In this document: positions 7,052 through 13,812 of the stretch, piece by piece
Position numbering within the stretch: the first letter of the stretch is position 1
How the letters are laid out: the number at the start of each line of letters is the position of its first letter
Source: Peptococcaceae bacterium
GTDB lineage: Bacteria; Bacillota; Peptococcia; DRI-13; UBA5745
Direction of reading: 5' to 3'
Length of the DNA: 17,727 bases
NCBI GenBank assembly: GCA_031264885.1
Contig: JAISDM010000272.1
Location: 1-17,727, forward strand
Notes under the pieces: generated by a model
Told to the model about the DNA's origin: nothing
The model's database searches: none
What the model saw: the letters and a program-made list of their open reading frames with translations, nothing else
Program-made: the position numbers and the translations under genes

Positions 7052-9751
7052 GTGTCGAAAATCAAAAGCCTGATTGACCGTTATATATTTTCAGAAGCCC
7101 TGTCATTGGAAGCGCGAACCACAAATATGGTGTGCATCGTAGGCATAGCCGCCGTCCTCCTGGCGATCATCACACGCGTCCTCATGCGAAGCAGCCTTGC
7201 CCTCATCTTGGTACTGGCCGGAATCGTCGTCTCCGTATCCACACTCCTCGTCTTTTGCAACGTCTATAACAAACACCGGCTCGGCGCCCTGTTCGTTTTG
7301 CTTTCCCTGTGCGACGTGCTGCTGCCCGCCGCACTTTTCGCCATGGGCGGCGTCGAAAGCGGTTCCGCGTCCTATTTCACCATGTCCATCGTGCTGATTT
7401 TCTTCCTGTCCAAAGGCCGGGCGCGGCTCCTGATCCTCGTCACCCACATCATTTGGATCATCCTTTGCTACGCGGCCTCATCCATGCCGCCCTTCGACCG
7501 GTTCGTGGCGGAACTTTCCGGGACGGCCCAGTACATCGACCACATCCAATCCCTGCTGGTTTCCGGCTTTTTTATCGCCTCCATCGTCATATTCCAAAAC
7601 CGCATATTCCTCAACGAAAGGCAGAAATTCAACACCCTGCTTCATTCCATGAACGCCATGTCGATCACATTGCTCGACCTGGACGAAAACGATCCTGAGA
7701 GCGCCCTGCGCAAAGGCATGGCCATGATGGCAGGCAGCGTAGGCGCGGACCGGATCAGCGTCTGGAAAAACGTCGTCCGAAACGGAGAACTGCGCTTCTC
7801 CCATCAAATCTCCGAAGCCGCGGAACAGGCGGCCGTCCGGACGCAAACAAGGGTGGAAGACGAAAGCGAACCCCTGGAACTCGCCTATGCCGAGATCCTT
7901 CCCGACTGGCCGGAGAGATTCCGCGACAGGAATCACATCAACATCATACTCAGCGAATTCTCCGAGCCGGAACGCGCGCTCCTCTTCGATTTTTTTGGCG
8001 TAAGAGCCGTTTTGGTGGTGCCCGTCTTCTATCACGGAAATTTCTGGGGCACCGTCAGCTTTGACAACTGCCACGACGAAAGGAAGTTCTCAGAAGACGA
8101 AGCGCGCATCATGCACCCCGTGGCGCTTTTGCTGGCCAACGCCATCATACGCAACCAAATGACCCACGAGCTGACCCGGGCGCAGAGCGAAGCGGAAGCC
8201 GCCTCAAGAGCCAAGAGCGAGTTTCTCTCCAACATGAGCCACGAAATACGCACACCGATGAACGCCATCGTCGGAATGACCATCATAGGGAAAGCCGCCG
8301 CCGATATCGAGAAAAAGAACTACGCCTATGAAAAAATCGAAAACGCCTCCACCCATCTGCTGGGCGTGATCAACGACATTCTGGACATGTCCAAGATAGA
8401 GGCCAACAAACTGGAGCTTTCCCCCACAGAATTCAATTTTGAGAAAATGCTCCAGAAAGTGGTCAACGTCAACAACTTCCGGGTAGAGGAAAAAAACCAG
8501 AATCTCCTCGTGCATATCGACAAGGCGATCCCGCGCAATATCATATGCGACGAACAGCGGCTGACGCAAGTCATCGCAAACCTGCTCTCCAACGCGGTCA
8601 AATTCACCCCGGAAGAGGGCTCCATACACATCGGCACACATCTCGTCAGCGAAGAAAACGGGGTGTGCGTCATCCGGACCGAAGTGACCGACACAGGAAT
8701 CGGCATCAACAAAGAGAATCAGGCCCGGCTGTTCACCTCCTTCCAGCAGGCCGAGAACAGCACCTCGCGCAAGTTCGGCGGCACAGGATTGGGACTGGCC
8801 ATCTCCAAACGCATTGTAGAAATGATGAACGGCCGGATATGGGTGGAATCCGAACCGGGCCGAGGCTCCACCTTTGCCTTTATCGTACAGGCCCAGCGCG
8901 GAACCGAGGAACAGCAGCGGAGCCTCCTGGGCGCCGGCATAAACTGGAAGAACCTCCGCGTGCTGGTTGTGGACGACGCGCCGGAAATACGGGAGTATTT
9001 CACGGAGATCACCCGGGGGTTCGGCATCGCCTGCGACACAGCCGCCAGCGGCGAGGAAGCCGGCGCCCTCATCGAACAGGGCCAGGTTTACGACATCTAC
9101 TTCGTAGACTGGAAGATGCCCGGTATGAACGGCATAGAATTCGCGCGCCGCGTCAAAAAACGCGGCGGGAAACAGTCCGTGATCGTGATGATATCCTCCG
9201 CGGAATGGGACGGGATAGAGCGTGAAGCGAGAAGCGCCGGCGTGGATAAGTTCCTGCCGAAGCCGCTGTTCCCATCGGCCATAGCGGACTGCGTCAGCGA
9301 ATGCCTGGGCGCGGAAAAAACGCAGCTGACCGCGGAAGAAGACAGTCCGCCGGAAACGGACGACTTCAGCGGGCGCCGCGTTTTGCTTGCCGAAGATGTG
9401 GAAATCAACCGGGAGATCGTGACGGCGCTGCTGGAGCCCACCCGCCTGAAAATAGACTGGGCGGAGAACGGCCTGGAAGCGGTGCGCTTATTCAGCGAAA
9501 ACCCCGAGAGATACCATGTGATCCTTATGGACGTGCAAATGCCGGAGATGGACGGATACGCCGCCACCAGAAGCATCCGCGCCCTGGAGCTTCCCCGGTC
9601 GAAGGACATTCCCATCATCGCGATGACGGCCAACGTATTCCGCGAGGATATAGAAAAATGCCTGGAGGCGGGAATGAACGACCATCTGGGCAAGCCCCTG
9701 GATTACGAGAACCTGCTGGATAAACTGCGGAAATACCTGCCCGCCCGTTAA
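7052..9751 (+). CDS. Membrane-bound hybrid sensor histidine kinase (6TM-GAF-HisKA-HATPase-REC-REC)
   Basis: 899 residues. About six transmembrane helices (roughly 25-180) form the N-terminal sensor. A GAF-like domain follows (about 195-365), then a short coiled coil. The kinase core has H-box FLSNMSHEIRTPMN with phosphoacceptor His397, N-box NLLSNAVKF (Asn514), G1 DTGIGI (Asp547) and G2 GGTGLGLAI. Two receiver domains come next. REC1 has VVDD, phosphoacceptor Asp686 in YFVDWKMPGMNG, and FLPKPL. REC2 has LAED, Asp827 in LMDVQMPEMDG, AMTANVF and HLGKPL. Both look intact. There is no C-terminal HPt domain and no partner regulator or HPt gene nearby, so the phosphate relay must involve genes elsewhere. 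The start is GTG with AGGAG 10 nt upstream; the signal sensed is unknown. It converges on spoVAE with a 6-bp gap and no terminator seen. Confidence 0.93.
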   Translation: MSKIKSLIDRYIFSEALSLEARTTNMVCIVGIAAVLLAIITRVLMRSSLALILVLAGIVVSVSTLLVFCNVYNKHRLGALFVLLSLCDVLLPAALFAMGGVESGSASYFTMSIVLIFFLSKGRARLLILVTHIIWIILCYAASSMPPFDRFVAELSGTAQYIDHIQSLLVSGFFIASIVIFQNRIFLNERQKFNTLLHSMNAMSITLLDLDENDPESALRKGMAMMAGSVGADRISVWKNVVRNGELRFSHQISEAAEQAAVRTQTRVEDESEPLELAYAEILPDWPERFRDRNHINIILSEFSEPERALLFDFFGVRAVLVVPVFYHGNFWGTVSFDNCHDERKFSEDEARIMHPVALLLANAIIRNQMTHELTRAQSEAEAASRAKSEFLSNMSHEIRTPMNAIVGMTIIGKAAADIEKKNYAYEKIENASTHLLGVINDILDMSKIEANKLELSPTEFNFEKMLQKVVNVNNFRVEEKNQNLLVHIDKAIPRNIICDEQRLTQVIANLLSNAVKFTPEEGSIHIGTHLVSEENGVCVIRTEVTDTGIGINKENQARLFTSFQQAENSTSRKFGGTGLGLAISKRIVEMMNGRIWVESEPGRGSTFAFIVQAQRGTEEQQRSLLGAGINWKNLRVLVVDDAPEIREYFTEITRGFGIACDTAASGEEAGALIEQGQVYDIYFVDWKMPGMNGIEFARRVKKRGGKQSVIVMISSAEWDGIEREARSAGVDKFLPKPLFPSAIADCVSECLGAEKTQLTAEEDSPPETDDFSGRRVLLAEDVEINREIVTALLEPTRLKIDWAENGLEAVRLFSENPERYHVILMDVQMPEMDGYAATRSIRALELPRSKDIPIIAMTANVFREDIEKCLEAGMNDHLGKPLDYENLLDKLRKYLPAR

Positions 9752-9757
9752 AATCAA

Positions 9758-10114
9758 TTATCCTTTCGGCTTAAAAAATACCGACGCGCAGAATCCGGTC
9801 AGAAGCGCAGCGGAGATCCCCGCCGCCCCGGCCGTAAGCCCCCCCCGGAGCGCGCCCATAAGCCCATCCTCCCGCGCCCCTTCTATGGCGCCCTGAGCCA
9901 TGACATGCCCGAATCCGGACAGAGGAACCGACGCGCCGGAACCGCCCCAGTCCAGCAAGGGCTGATAAAGCCCCAACCCGCTCAATACCGCTCCCAGAGC
10001 GACCATCCCCACCAGCACATGAGCCGGCGTCACCTGGAAAGGCGTCAAATCCATACACAGCTGCGCGGCCAGGCAAATCAGCCCGCCCAGCAAAAAAGCT
10101 TTCAGCAGCATCAT
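9758..10114 (-). CDS. spoVAE: Stage V sporulation protein AE (SpoVAE/SpoVAEb type)
   Basis: 118 residues if started at the ATG at 10112-10114, which overlaps the spoVAD stop as ATGA and follows AAGGAG with a 10-nt spacer; the longer reading from 10138 lacks this support. The protein is mostly hydrophobic, with about three to four membrane helices. It contains FLLGGLICLAAQLCMDL, SGFGHVMAQGAIEGAREDGL and GGLTAGAAGISAALLTGF, all diagnostic of SpoVAE and closely parallel to SpoVAC. SpoVA membrane subunits form the inner-membrane channel that moves Ca-dipicolinate into the forespore and out at germination. The ATGA overlap implies translational coupling with spoVAD. It is the last gene of the operon and ends 6 bp from the convergent histidine kinase gene. 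Confidence 0.95.
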   Translation of the reverse strand: MMLLKAFLLGGLICLAAQLCMDLTPFQVTPAHVLVGMVALGAVLSGLGLYQPLLDWGGSGASVPLSGFGHVMAQGAIEGAREDGLMGALRGGLTAGAAGISAALLTGFCASVFFKPKG

Positions 10115-11136
10115 TTCGAGTTCTCTCCTTCCGTCCATTCAAAGGCAATGGCGTGAGCGATCCCGGGGATGCTTTCCCCCTGGAAACTGGTCAGAGGCGA
10201 CAGCAGCGCGCCGGTCCCGGCAAACAGCAGCTTCTTCCGCGGCCAGCGGCGCATTTCCTTAAAAAACCGCGGCCCCATCACAATCGCGGAACAGCCGCAG
10301 CCGCTGGCGCCGGAATGGGTATCCTGGTTTCCGCCATACACATGCAGCCCGCAGTCCGTCAAATTATTCGCGGGCAAATCCTCCTCCGCCATCAGCGTTT
10401 TCAGCGAGTCGAACCCCCGGCGGCCCAAATCCCCGGTAATAATATAGTCATAATCCGCGGCATTTCTCCCCGTATCCTCCAGATGCGCCCGTATGGTGTC
10501 CAGCGCCGCCGGCGCCATGGCCGAACCCATATCGCTGGCGTTTTTGACGCCATAATCCACCACCTTGCCCACCGTGGCATGGGTCATCCGCACGCCCGTT
10601 TCCCCGGAGCGAATCAGGTACGCGCCGCTGCCGGTCACCGTCCACTGGGCCGTCTGGCTCCTCTGCACCCCCATTTCCGTGGGAAAACGCAATTGACGCT
10701 CCGCCGTGTCATGATGACTGCAGCTGGCGGCCCCCACGCTGTCCCCATAGCCCCCGTCGATCAAAATCCCCGCCAGAATCATGCCCTCCGCCAGAGTGGA
10801 ACAGGCGCCGTACAGCCCCAGAAAAGGCGCGCCAAAGACCCGGGCGGTGAAATTAGCCGTGATGATCTGATTCAACAGATCCCCGCCCAGCAAATAATCC
10901 ATCTCCCAGGGCAGCCTGTCCGCTTTTTTCAAAGCCAGCTCAATGCTGTACTGCATCATCTTTTGCTCGGCCTTTTCCCATGAATCCTGGTCAAACAAAG
11001 AATCCTTCATGATCATGTCATATTCGCTCTTCAACGGGCCTTCGCCCTCCATGGGCCCCACGACCGCCGCCCAGGAAGCCACACAGGGCCTGCTTTCAAA
11101 GACCAGACTCTGTCCGCCGATTTTTTTGACTGCCAA
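10111..11136 (-). CDS. spoVAD: Stage V sporulation protein AD (SpoVAD)
   Basis: 341 residues, close to the 338 of the Bacillus subtilis protein. It has a thiolase/ketosynthase-like fold and binds dipicolinic acid rather than carrying out condensation. Recognisable segments are SLVFESRPCVASWAAVVGP, LFGLYG-type 'FLGLYGACSTLAEG', SHHDTAERQLRFPTE, and QDTHSGASGCGCSA near the C terminus. It is a soluble or peripheral partner of the SpoVAC/AE membrane proteins. The start is TTG (11134-11136) with GAGGGG about 9 nt upstream and a 13-bp gap from spoVAC. An ATG a few bases upstream is in another frame. It overlaps spoVAE by 4 nt. The rare start codon may tune its level relative to spoVAC. Confidence 0.97.
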   Translation of the reverse strand: MAVKKIGGQSLVFESRPCVASWAAVVGPMEGEGPLKSEYDMIMKDSLFDQDSWEKAEQKMMQYSIELALKKADRLPWEMDYLLGGDLLNQIITANFTARVFGAPFLGLYGACSTLAEGMILAGILIDGGYGDSVGAASCSHHDTAERQLRFPTEMGVQRSQTAQWTVTGSGAYLIRSGETGVRMTHATVGKVVDYGVKNASDMGSAMAPAALDTIRAHLEDTGRNAADYDYIITGDLGRRGFDSLKTLMAEEDLPANNLTDCGLHVYGGNQDTHSGASGCGCSAIVMGPRFFKEMRRWPRKKLLFAGTGALLSPLTSFQGESIPGIAHAIAFEWTEGENSK

Positions 11137-11149
11137 GCCTCATCACCCC

Positions 11150-11716
11150 TCAAAACAGCAAATCAACCAAACCAACCACGATAGAAACCGCGACGCCATA
11201 CAGAATCACCGGCCCCGCCACTGTAAAAATCTTGGCCCCCACCCCGTAGAGGAAGCCCTCCCGTTTGAACTCCAGGGCGGCGGACGAGATAGAATTGGAA
11301 AAACCCGTAACCGGGACAATGCTGCCCGCCCCCGCGCGCTTCCCGATGTCGTCGTACACCCCCAGCCCCGTCAAAAAAGCGCCGATCGCAATGAGTACGC
11401 AAGTGCTGGCCGCGGAAGCGTCTTTGAGCGCCAGTCCGAAACGCTGAAACAAAAAAACGAACCCCTGCCCGACCGAACAAATGACTCCCCCGACGCCAAA
11501 GGCCCAAAGCATATTCTTCACCAAGGGAACCTTAGCCGCCGTTTTGCTGCTGCGGACAAGGTACAAGCGGCCCCGTTCCCGCAGAAGCGCGTCCTGCGCC
11601 TGTTCGATCTCCTTCCGTTTCTCAGCCCACCGGGCCCTTTCCCTGCCCCGGGAACCCGCTTCCCGCGCCAAGACATCCTGATGCCGCCTCAAAAGCTCCC
11701 GTTCCTGATCCGTCAT
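11150..11716 (-). CDS. spoVAC: Stage V sporulation protein AC (SpoVAC) with N-terminal extension
   Basis: 188 residues from the ATG at 11714-11716, which follows GGAGGTG with a 6-nt spacer. A longer reading to 12088 runs through the palindromic repeat region and is not supported. The SpoVAC body begins near residue 68 (NMLWAFGVGGVICSVGQGF) and includes GLGVYDDIGKRAGAGSIVPV and TGFSNSISSAALEFKREG, characteristic of the family. SpoVAC is a membrane subunit of the dipicolinate channel with mechanosensitive behaviour reported in Bacillus. The first 60 or so residues are unusual: highly charged, Arg/Glu-rich and probably helical (RERARWAEKRKEIEQAQDAL). Known SpoVAC proteins of about 150 residues have a much shorter leader, so this is an extension of roughly 40 residues. 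It is first in the spoVAC-AD-AE operon, with a sigma-G-like promoter 39 bp upstream of the start codon. Confidence 0.96.
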   Translation of the reverse strand: MTDQERELLRRHQDVLAREAGSRGRERARWAEKRKEIEQAQDALLRERGRLYLVRSSKTAAKVPLVKNMLWAFGVGGVICSVGQGFVFLFQRFGLALKDASAASTCVLIAIGAFLTGLGVYDDIGKRAGAGSIVPVTGFSNSISSAALEFKREGFLYGVGAKIFTVAGPVILYGVAVSIVVGLVDLLF

Positions 11717-11754
11717 ATTGCCCACCTCCGGCCGCCCCGCCAATATTATTGCAT

Positions 11755-11785
11755 TATTATCCGCCGGATGAAGCCGGATTATACA
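11755..11785 (-). promoter_or_regulatory. Predicted sigma-G (forespore) promoter of spoVAC-AD-AE
   Basis: On the minus strand TGTATA (11780-11785) and GATAATA (11755-11761) are 18 bp apart. They match the sigma-G/sigma-F pattern of a TGAATA-like -35 and a CATAMTA-like -10, with one mismatch in each. It lies between the palindrome cluster and spoVAC, where a forespore promoter is expected. An imperfect 10-bp tandem (CGAATCGTAA/CGAATCGCAA, 11793-11812) sits just upstream. Confidence 0.5.
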
Positions 11786-11829
11786 CCGCCCGCGAATCGT
11801 AACGAATCGCAACGTCCATACCGAAGACA

Positions 11830-11912
11830 GGCAACAGAATGCCGCCCCTACGGATGCGTCATTTACGGGCACCGTAGGGGCGGCATTCTGCCGCCCGGGA
11901 CCGTCCGGAAAC
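11830..11912. repeat. REP-like nested palindrome, copy 2 (reverse orientation)
   Basis: Inverted arms 11830-11853 and 11872-11895 differ at two positions. Read on the minus strand, the unit aligns over its whole length with 6545-6628, including the tail (gaccgtccggaaac at 11899-11912, reverse of the copy 1 tail) and most of the loop. The two copies, about 5 kb apart, are thus one repeat family in opposite orientations. Confidence 0.85.
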
Positions 11913-11916
11913 AAAC

Positions 11917-11972
11917 GGGCGGATTGCCATCCGCCCCTACGGCGCCGTGAATAATGCGTCCGTAGGGGGCGG
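11917..11972. repeat. Diverged REP-like palindrome, copy 3
   Basis: GGGCGGAT-TGCC-ATCCGCCC (11917-11936) is a hairpin followed by CTACGG. The matching right arm CCGTAGGGGGCGG (11960-11972) has one extra G and is truncated. It lies 4 bp after copy 2 and shares the CCCCTACGG...CCGTAGGGG core, but has a different hairpin sequence. Confidence 0.7.
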
Positions 11973-12100
11973 CGGCGGACGCCCCGCGGTGATTCGCCCC
12001 CGGTTCCCCCCGTGGGGGCCCGGCATGCCGTGCCCCGTCCCGGTTTCGGACGGTCTGGCCCGGCCTCGCGGCCGCGCCGCCGCCCCACCTTAGAGGGGCG
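11973..12100. other. Very GC-rich spacer with degenerate palindromes between spoVAC and sigF
   Basis: No credible gene is present. The stretch is almost entirely G and C and contains small dyads (GGCATGCC, CGCGGCCGCG). It also carries a third copy of the repeat tail (GGTTTCGGACGGTC at 12042-12055) without its palindrome. CGCCCC (12081-12086) pairs with GGGGCG (12095-12100) directly after the sigF stop codon. No T-run follows on the minus strand, so it is at best a weak terminator of the spoIIA operon. Confidence 0.6.
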
Positions 12101-12877
12101 TCACCCCGTTTCATCCAGGATCTTCCTAAACTGATTCAATATCTTTCGCTCCAGGCGCGAAATCTGCACCTGAGACAGGCCCACCGCCCGGGCCGCTTCG
12201 CTTTGGGTTTTATCCTGATAGAAGCGCAGACGGATAATCTCCCGCTCCCTGGGACTCAGCGCCTGCATGGCCTGATCCAGGGCGATGCGCTCCAGCCACC
12301 GGGGTTCCTCCTCCACGCCGATCTGATCCATCCGGAGCGTCTCCTGCCCGCCCTCCTCGCCGCCGACCCTTTCCTGCATCGACACAACGCCCCTGGACGC
12401 TTCCATGCAGGCCAGAATATCCTCCGGCGCCAGCCCGGTCTCCCGCGCCAGCTCGTCCAGACTCGCCTCCCGCTGACCGCGGGCCTCAATCCTCTCCTCG
12501 GCCCTGCGGACCTTGGCCGCGTTCTCCTTGAGAACCCGGCTGACCTTCACCGGCCCGTCATCCCGGAGAAACCGCTGGATCTCCCCCATGATCATAGGCA
12601 CGGCATAAGTGGAAAACTGCACCTCAAAGCTCAAATCAAACCGGTCGATGGCTTTGATCAGCCCGATGACCCCAATTTGAAACAGATCCTCCATCTCATG
12701 TCCCCGGTTCTGGAACCGCTGAACCAACGTGAACACCAGCCTGAGATTGCCGTGGATCAGCCGCTCCCTGGCCTCCCGGTCCCCCGACCGGGACTCCCGG
12801 AGCCACTGGAGGGTTTCCTCATGAGACATCCGCGGGAAACGCGGCAAATTCATACTCGCCCAATTTTCCCGGCTCAA
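12101..12877 (-). CDS. sigF: RNA polymerase sporulation sigma factor sigma-F
   Basis: 258 residues; the Bacillus subtilis protein has 255. Region 2 is clear: LVQRFQNRGHEMEDLFQIG, then AIDRFDLSFEVQFSTYAVPM and GEIQRFLRDDGPVKVSR. Region 4 ends with SPREREIIRLRFYQDKTQSE and the helix-turn-helix VGLSQVQISRLERKIL. It directs early forespore transcription and is held by SpoIIAB until SpoIIAA is dephosphorylated. The TTG start (12875-12877) overlaps the spoIIAB stop as TTGA and has AAAGGA 9 nt upstream, so coupled translation is likely. An in-frame ATG eight codons later (12851-12853) has a weaker RBS and would give 250 residues. It is the last gene of the spoIIA operon, then a palindrome-rich gap to spoVAC. 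Confidence 0.97.
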   Translation of the reverse strand: MSRENWASMNLPRFPRMSHEETLQWLRESRSGDREARERLIHGNLRLVFTLVQRFQNRGHEMEDLFQIGVIGLIKAIDRFDLSFEVQFSTYAVPMIMGEIQRFLRDDGPVKVSRVLKENAAKVRRAEERIEARGQREASLDELARETGLAPEDILACMEASRGVVSMQERVGGEEGGQETLRMDQIGVEEEPRWLERIALDQAMQALSPREREIIRLRFYQDKTQSEAARAVGLSQVQISRLERKILNQFRKILDETG

Positions 12878-13314
12878 TCCGCGCCGTCCTTTCCGATCCG
12901 TTTTACGAGCCGGACGCGCGTCCCCTCCCCCGGCTTGGATGTAACCTCCACCTGATCGGCGAAGGACTGCATAAAGACGAAACCCAGCCCCATCCGCTCC
13001 GGATCCGTGGAATAGGCGGGCGTCATGGCCTTCTGGATATCCTCAATCCCGACCCCGTCGTCGGCGACCGTCACATGGATTTCATCCGGGTAGAGATCCG
13101 CGGCCAAGGACACCTTCCGGTCCGGTCGGGACCCGTACCCGTGAATAATGGCGTTGGACACCGCCTCGGAGACGGCCACCTTCAGCTCCTCCAGCTCATT
13201 CACATTCAAATCCAGCTGAGAGGCCAGGGCCGCCACCAGAATTCTGGACAAGCCCACATTCTCCCCGACGCTCTTGAACTCTATCCGGATCTCATTCAGC
13301 AATGGTTTGGTCAT
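12874..13314 (-). CDS. spoIIAB: Anti-sigma-F factor and serine kinase SpoIIAB
   Basis: 146 residues from the ATG at 13312-13314, exactly the Bacillus subtilis length. GGAGG (13322-13326) gives it a 7-nt spacer, whereas the ATG at 13318-13320 would have a spacer of one base. It is a GHKL ATPase. The N-box is VSEAVSNAIIHGY with catalytic Glu50 and Asn54, G1 is DDGVGI (85-90), and the ATP lid/G2 is PERMGLGFVFMQSF (about 105-118). SpoIIAB binds sigma-F in the ATP state and phosphorylates SpoIIAA on serine; ADP or unphosphorylated SpoIIAA reverses the choice. It begins 2 nt after the spoIIAA stop and overlaps sigF by 4 nt, the tight packing usual in this operon. Confidence 0.98.
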   Translation of the reverse strand: MTKPLLNEIRIEFKSVGENVGLSRILVAALASQLDLNVNELEELKVAVSEAVSNAIIHGYGSRPDRKVSLAADLYPDEIHVTVADDGVGIEDIQKAMTPAYSTDPERMGLGFVFMQSFADQVEVTSKPGEGTRVRLVKRIGKDGAD

Positions 13315-13316
13315 CT

Positions 13317-13673
13317 TCATACCTCCTTTTCTTTCCGCGCCAGCAGAGCCCAAGCCTGATCCACAGAGGCGCAGATATCGATGAGAGGCATGATCCCGGA
13401 CAGCTCCAGCACCCGGAGAACCGACGGATTCGCCCCGGCCAGCGCCATCGTCCCGCGGCGGGCCTGAATCTTTCTCAGCCGGCCCAAGATGACCCCCAAT
13501 CCCGAGCTGTCCATAAAAGTGAGCCGGGTCAAATCCAAAATCATATGCCGGGCGGGAAATACGTCCAGCGCGCGGTCCGCCTCGGCTCTGAACTCCTCCG
13601 CGCCGACCAGGTCAAAATCACCGTCCGTCCGGACAAGCAGCGTGTTTTTTTCAAAATGGACCGTAACAGCCAT
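13317..13673 (-). CDS. spoIIAA: Anti-anti-sigma-F factor SpoIIAA (STAS domain)
   Basis: 118 residues, one STAS domain. The signature FMDSSGLGVILGR places Ser56 at the position phosphorylated in Bacillus subtilis (Ser58). SpoIIAA dephosphorylated by SpoIIE captures SpoIIAB and frees sigma-F in the forespore. The ATG at 13671-13673 follows GGGAGG with a 7-nt spacer. It is first in the spoIIAA-AB-sigF operon. A sigma-H-like promoter lies at 13773-13799, and four perfect 10-bp repeats (13717-13756) lie between promoter and start. The spoIIE gene is not in the window, as expected since it is usually unlinked. Confidence 0.98.
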   Translation of the reverse strand: MAVTVHFEKNTLLVRTDGDFDLVGAEEFRAEADRALDVFPARHMILDLTRLTFMDSSGLGVILGRLRKIQARRGTMALAGANPSVLRVLELSGIMPLIDICASVDQAWALLARKEKEV

Positions 13674-13716
13674 AAATAAACCTCCCGTATGCGGCTTTCT
13701 TTGGGGCGCGCTTTAT

Positions 13717-13756
13717 CAAGCTAAGGCAAGCTAAGGCAAGCTAAGGCAAGCTAAGG
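13717..13756. repeat. Four perfect 10-bp tandem repeats in the spoIIA leader
   Basis: The unit CAAGCTAAGG (minus strand CCTTAGCTTG) is repeated four times without a mismatch. It lies between the predicted sigma-H promoter (TSS near 13766) and spoIIAA, so it would be in the untranslated leader. The period is close to one helical turn. There are no spacers between units, so it is not a CRISPR. Confidence 0.95.
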
Positions 13757-13772
13757 CGCGTCCAAGAGAAAA

Positions 13773-13799
13773 GTTCGCCGCGGGAGGTCAAATTCCTTC
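13773..13799 (-). promoter_or_regulatory. Predicted sigma-H promoter of spoIIAA-spoIIAB-sigF
   Basis: On the minus strand GAAGGAATT (13791-13799) matches the sigma-H -35 pattern RnAGGAwWW at every position. After 11 bp, GGCGAAC (13773-13779) matches the -10 pattern RnnGAAT in all but the last base. This is the promoter class that drives spoIIA in Bacillus. No clear Spo0A box was found; a partial match TGTCGCT lies in the end of dacF. Confidence 0.65.
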
Positions 13800-13812
13800 T
13801 AAAATTTGGTAA

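Noticed and set aside
9740..9790. Bidirectional terminator between the histidine kinase gene and spoVAE
   Set aside because: No stem-loop with flanking T/A runs is present in the 6-bp gap or the adjacent sequence.
11717..12088. Upstream extension of the spoVAC frame
   Set aside because: It crosses the palindrome cluster and the predicted promoter; the ATG at 11716 has an ideal RBS.
11863..12114. Minus-strand ORF of 83 codons between sigF and spoVAC
   Set aside because: It lies wholly in REP-like palindromes and GC-rich spacer, with Arg/Pro/Gly-rich repeat translation.
13717..13756. Possible CRISPR array
   Set aside because: The 10-bp units are contiguous, with no spacers and no cas genes.
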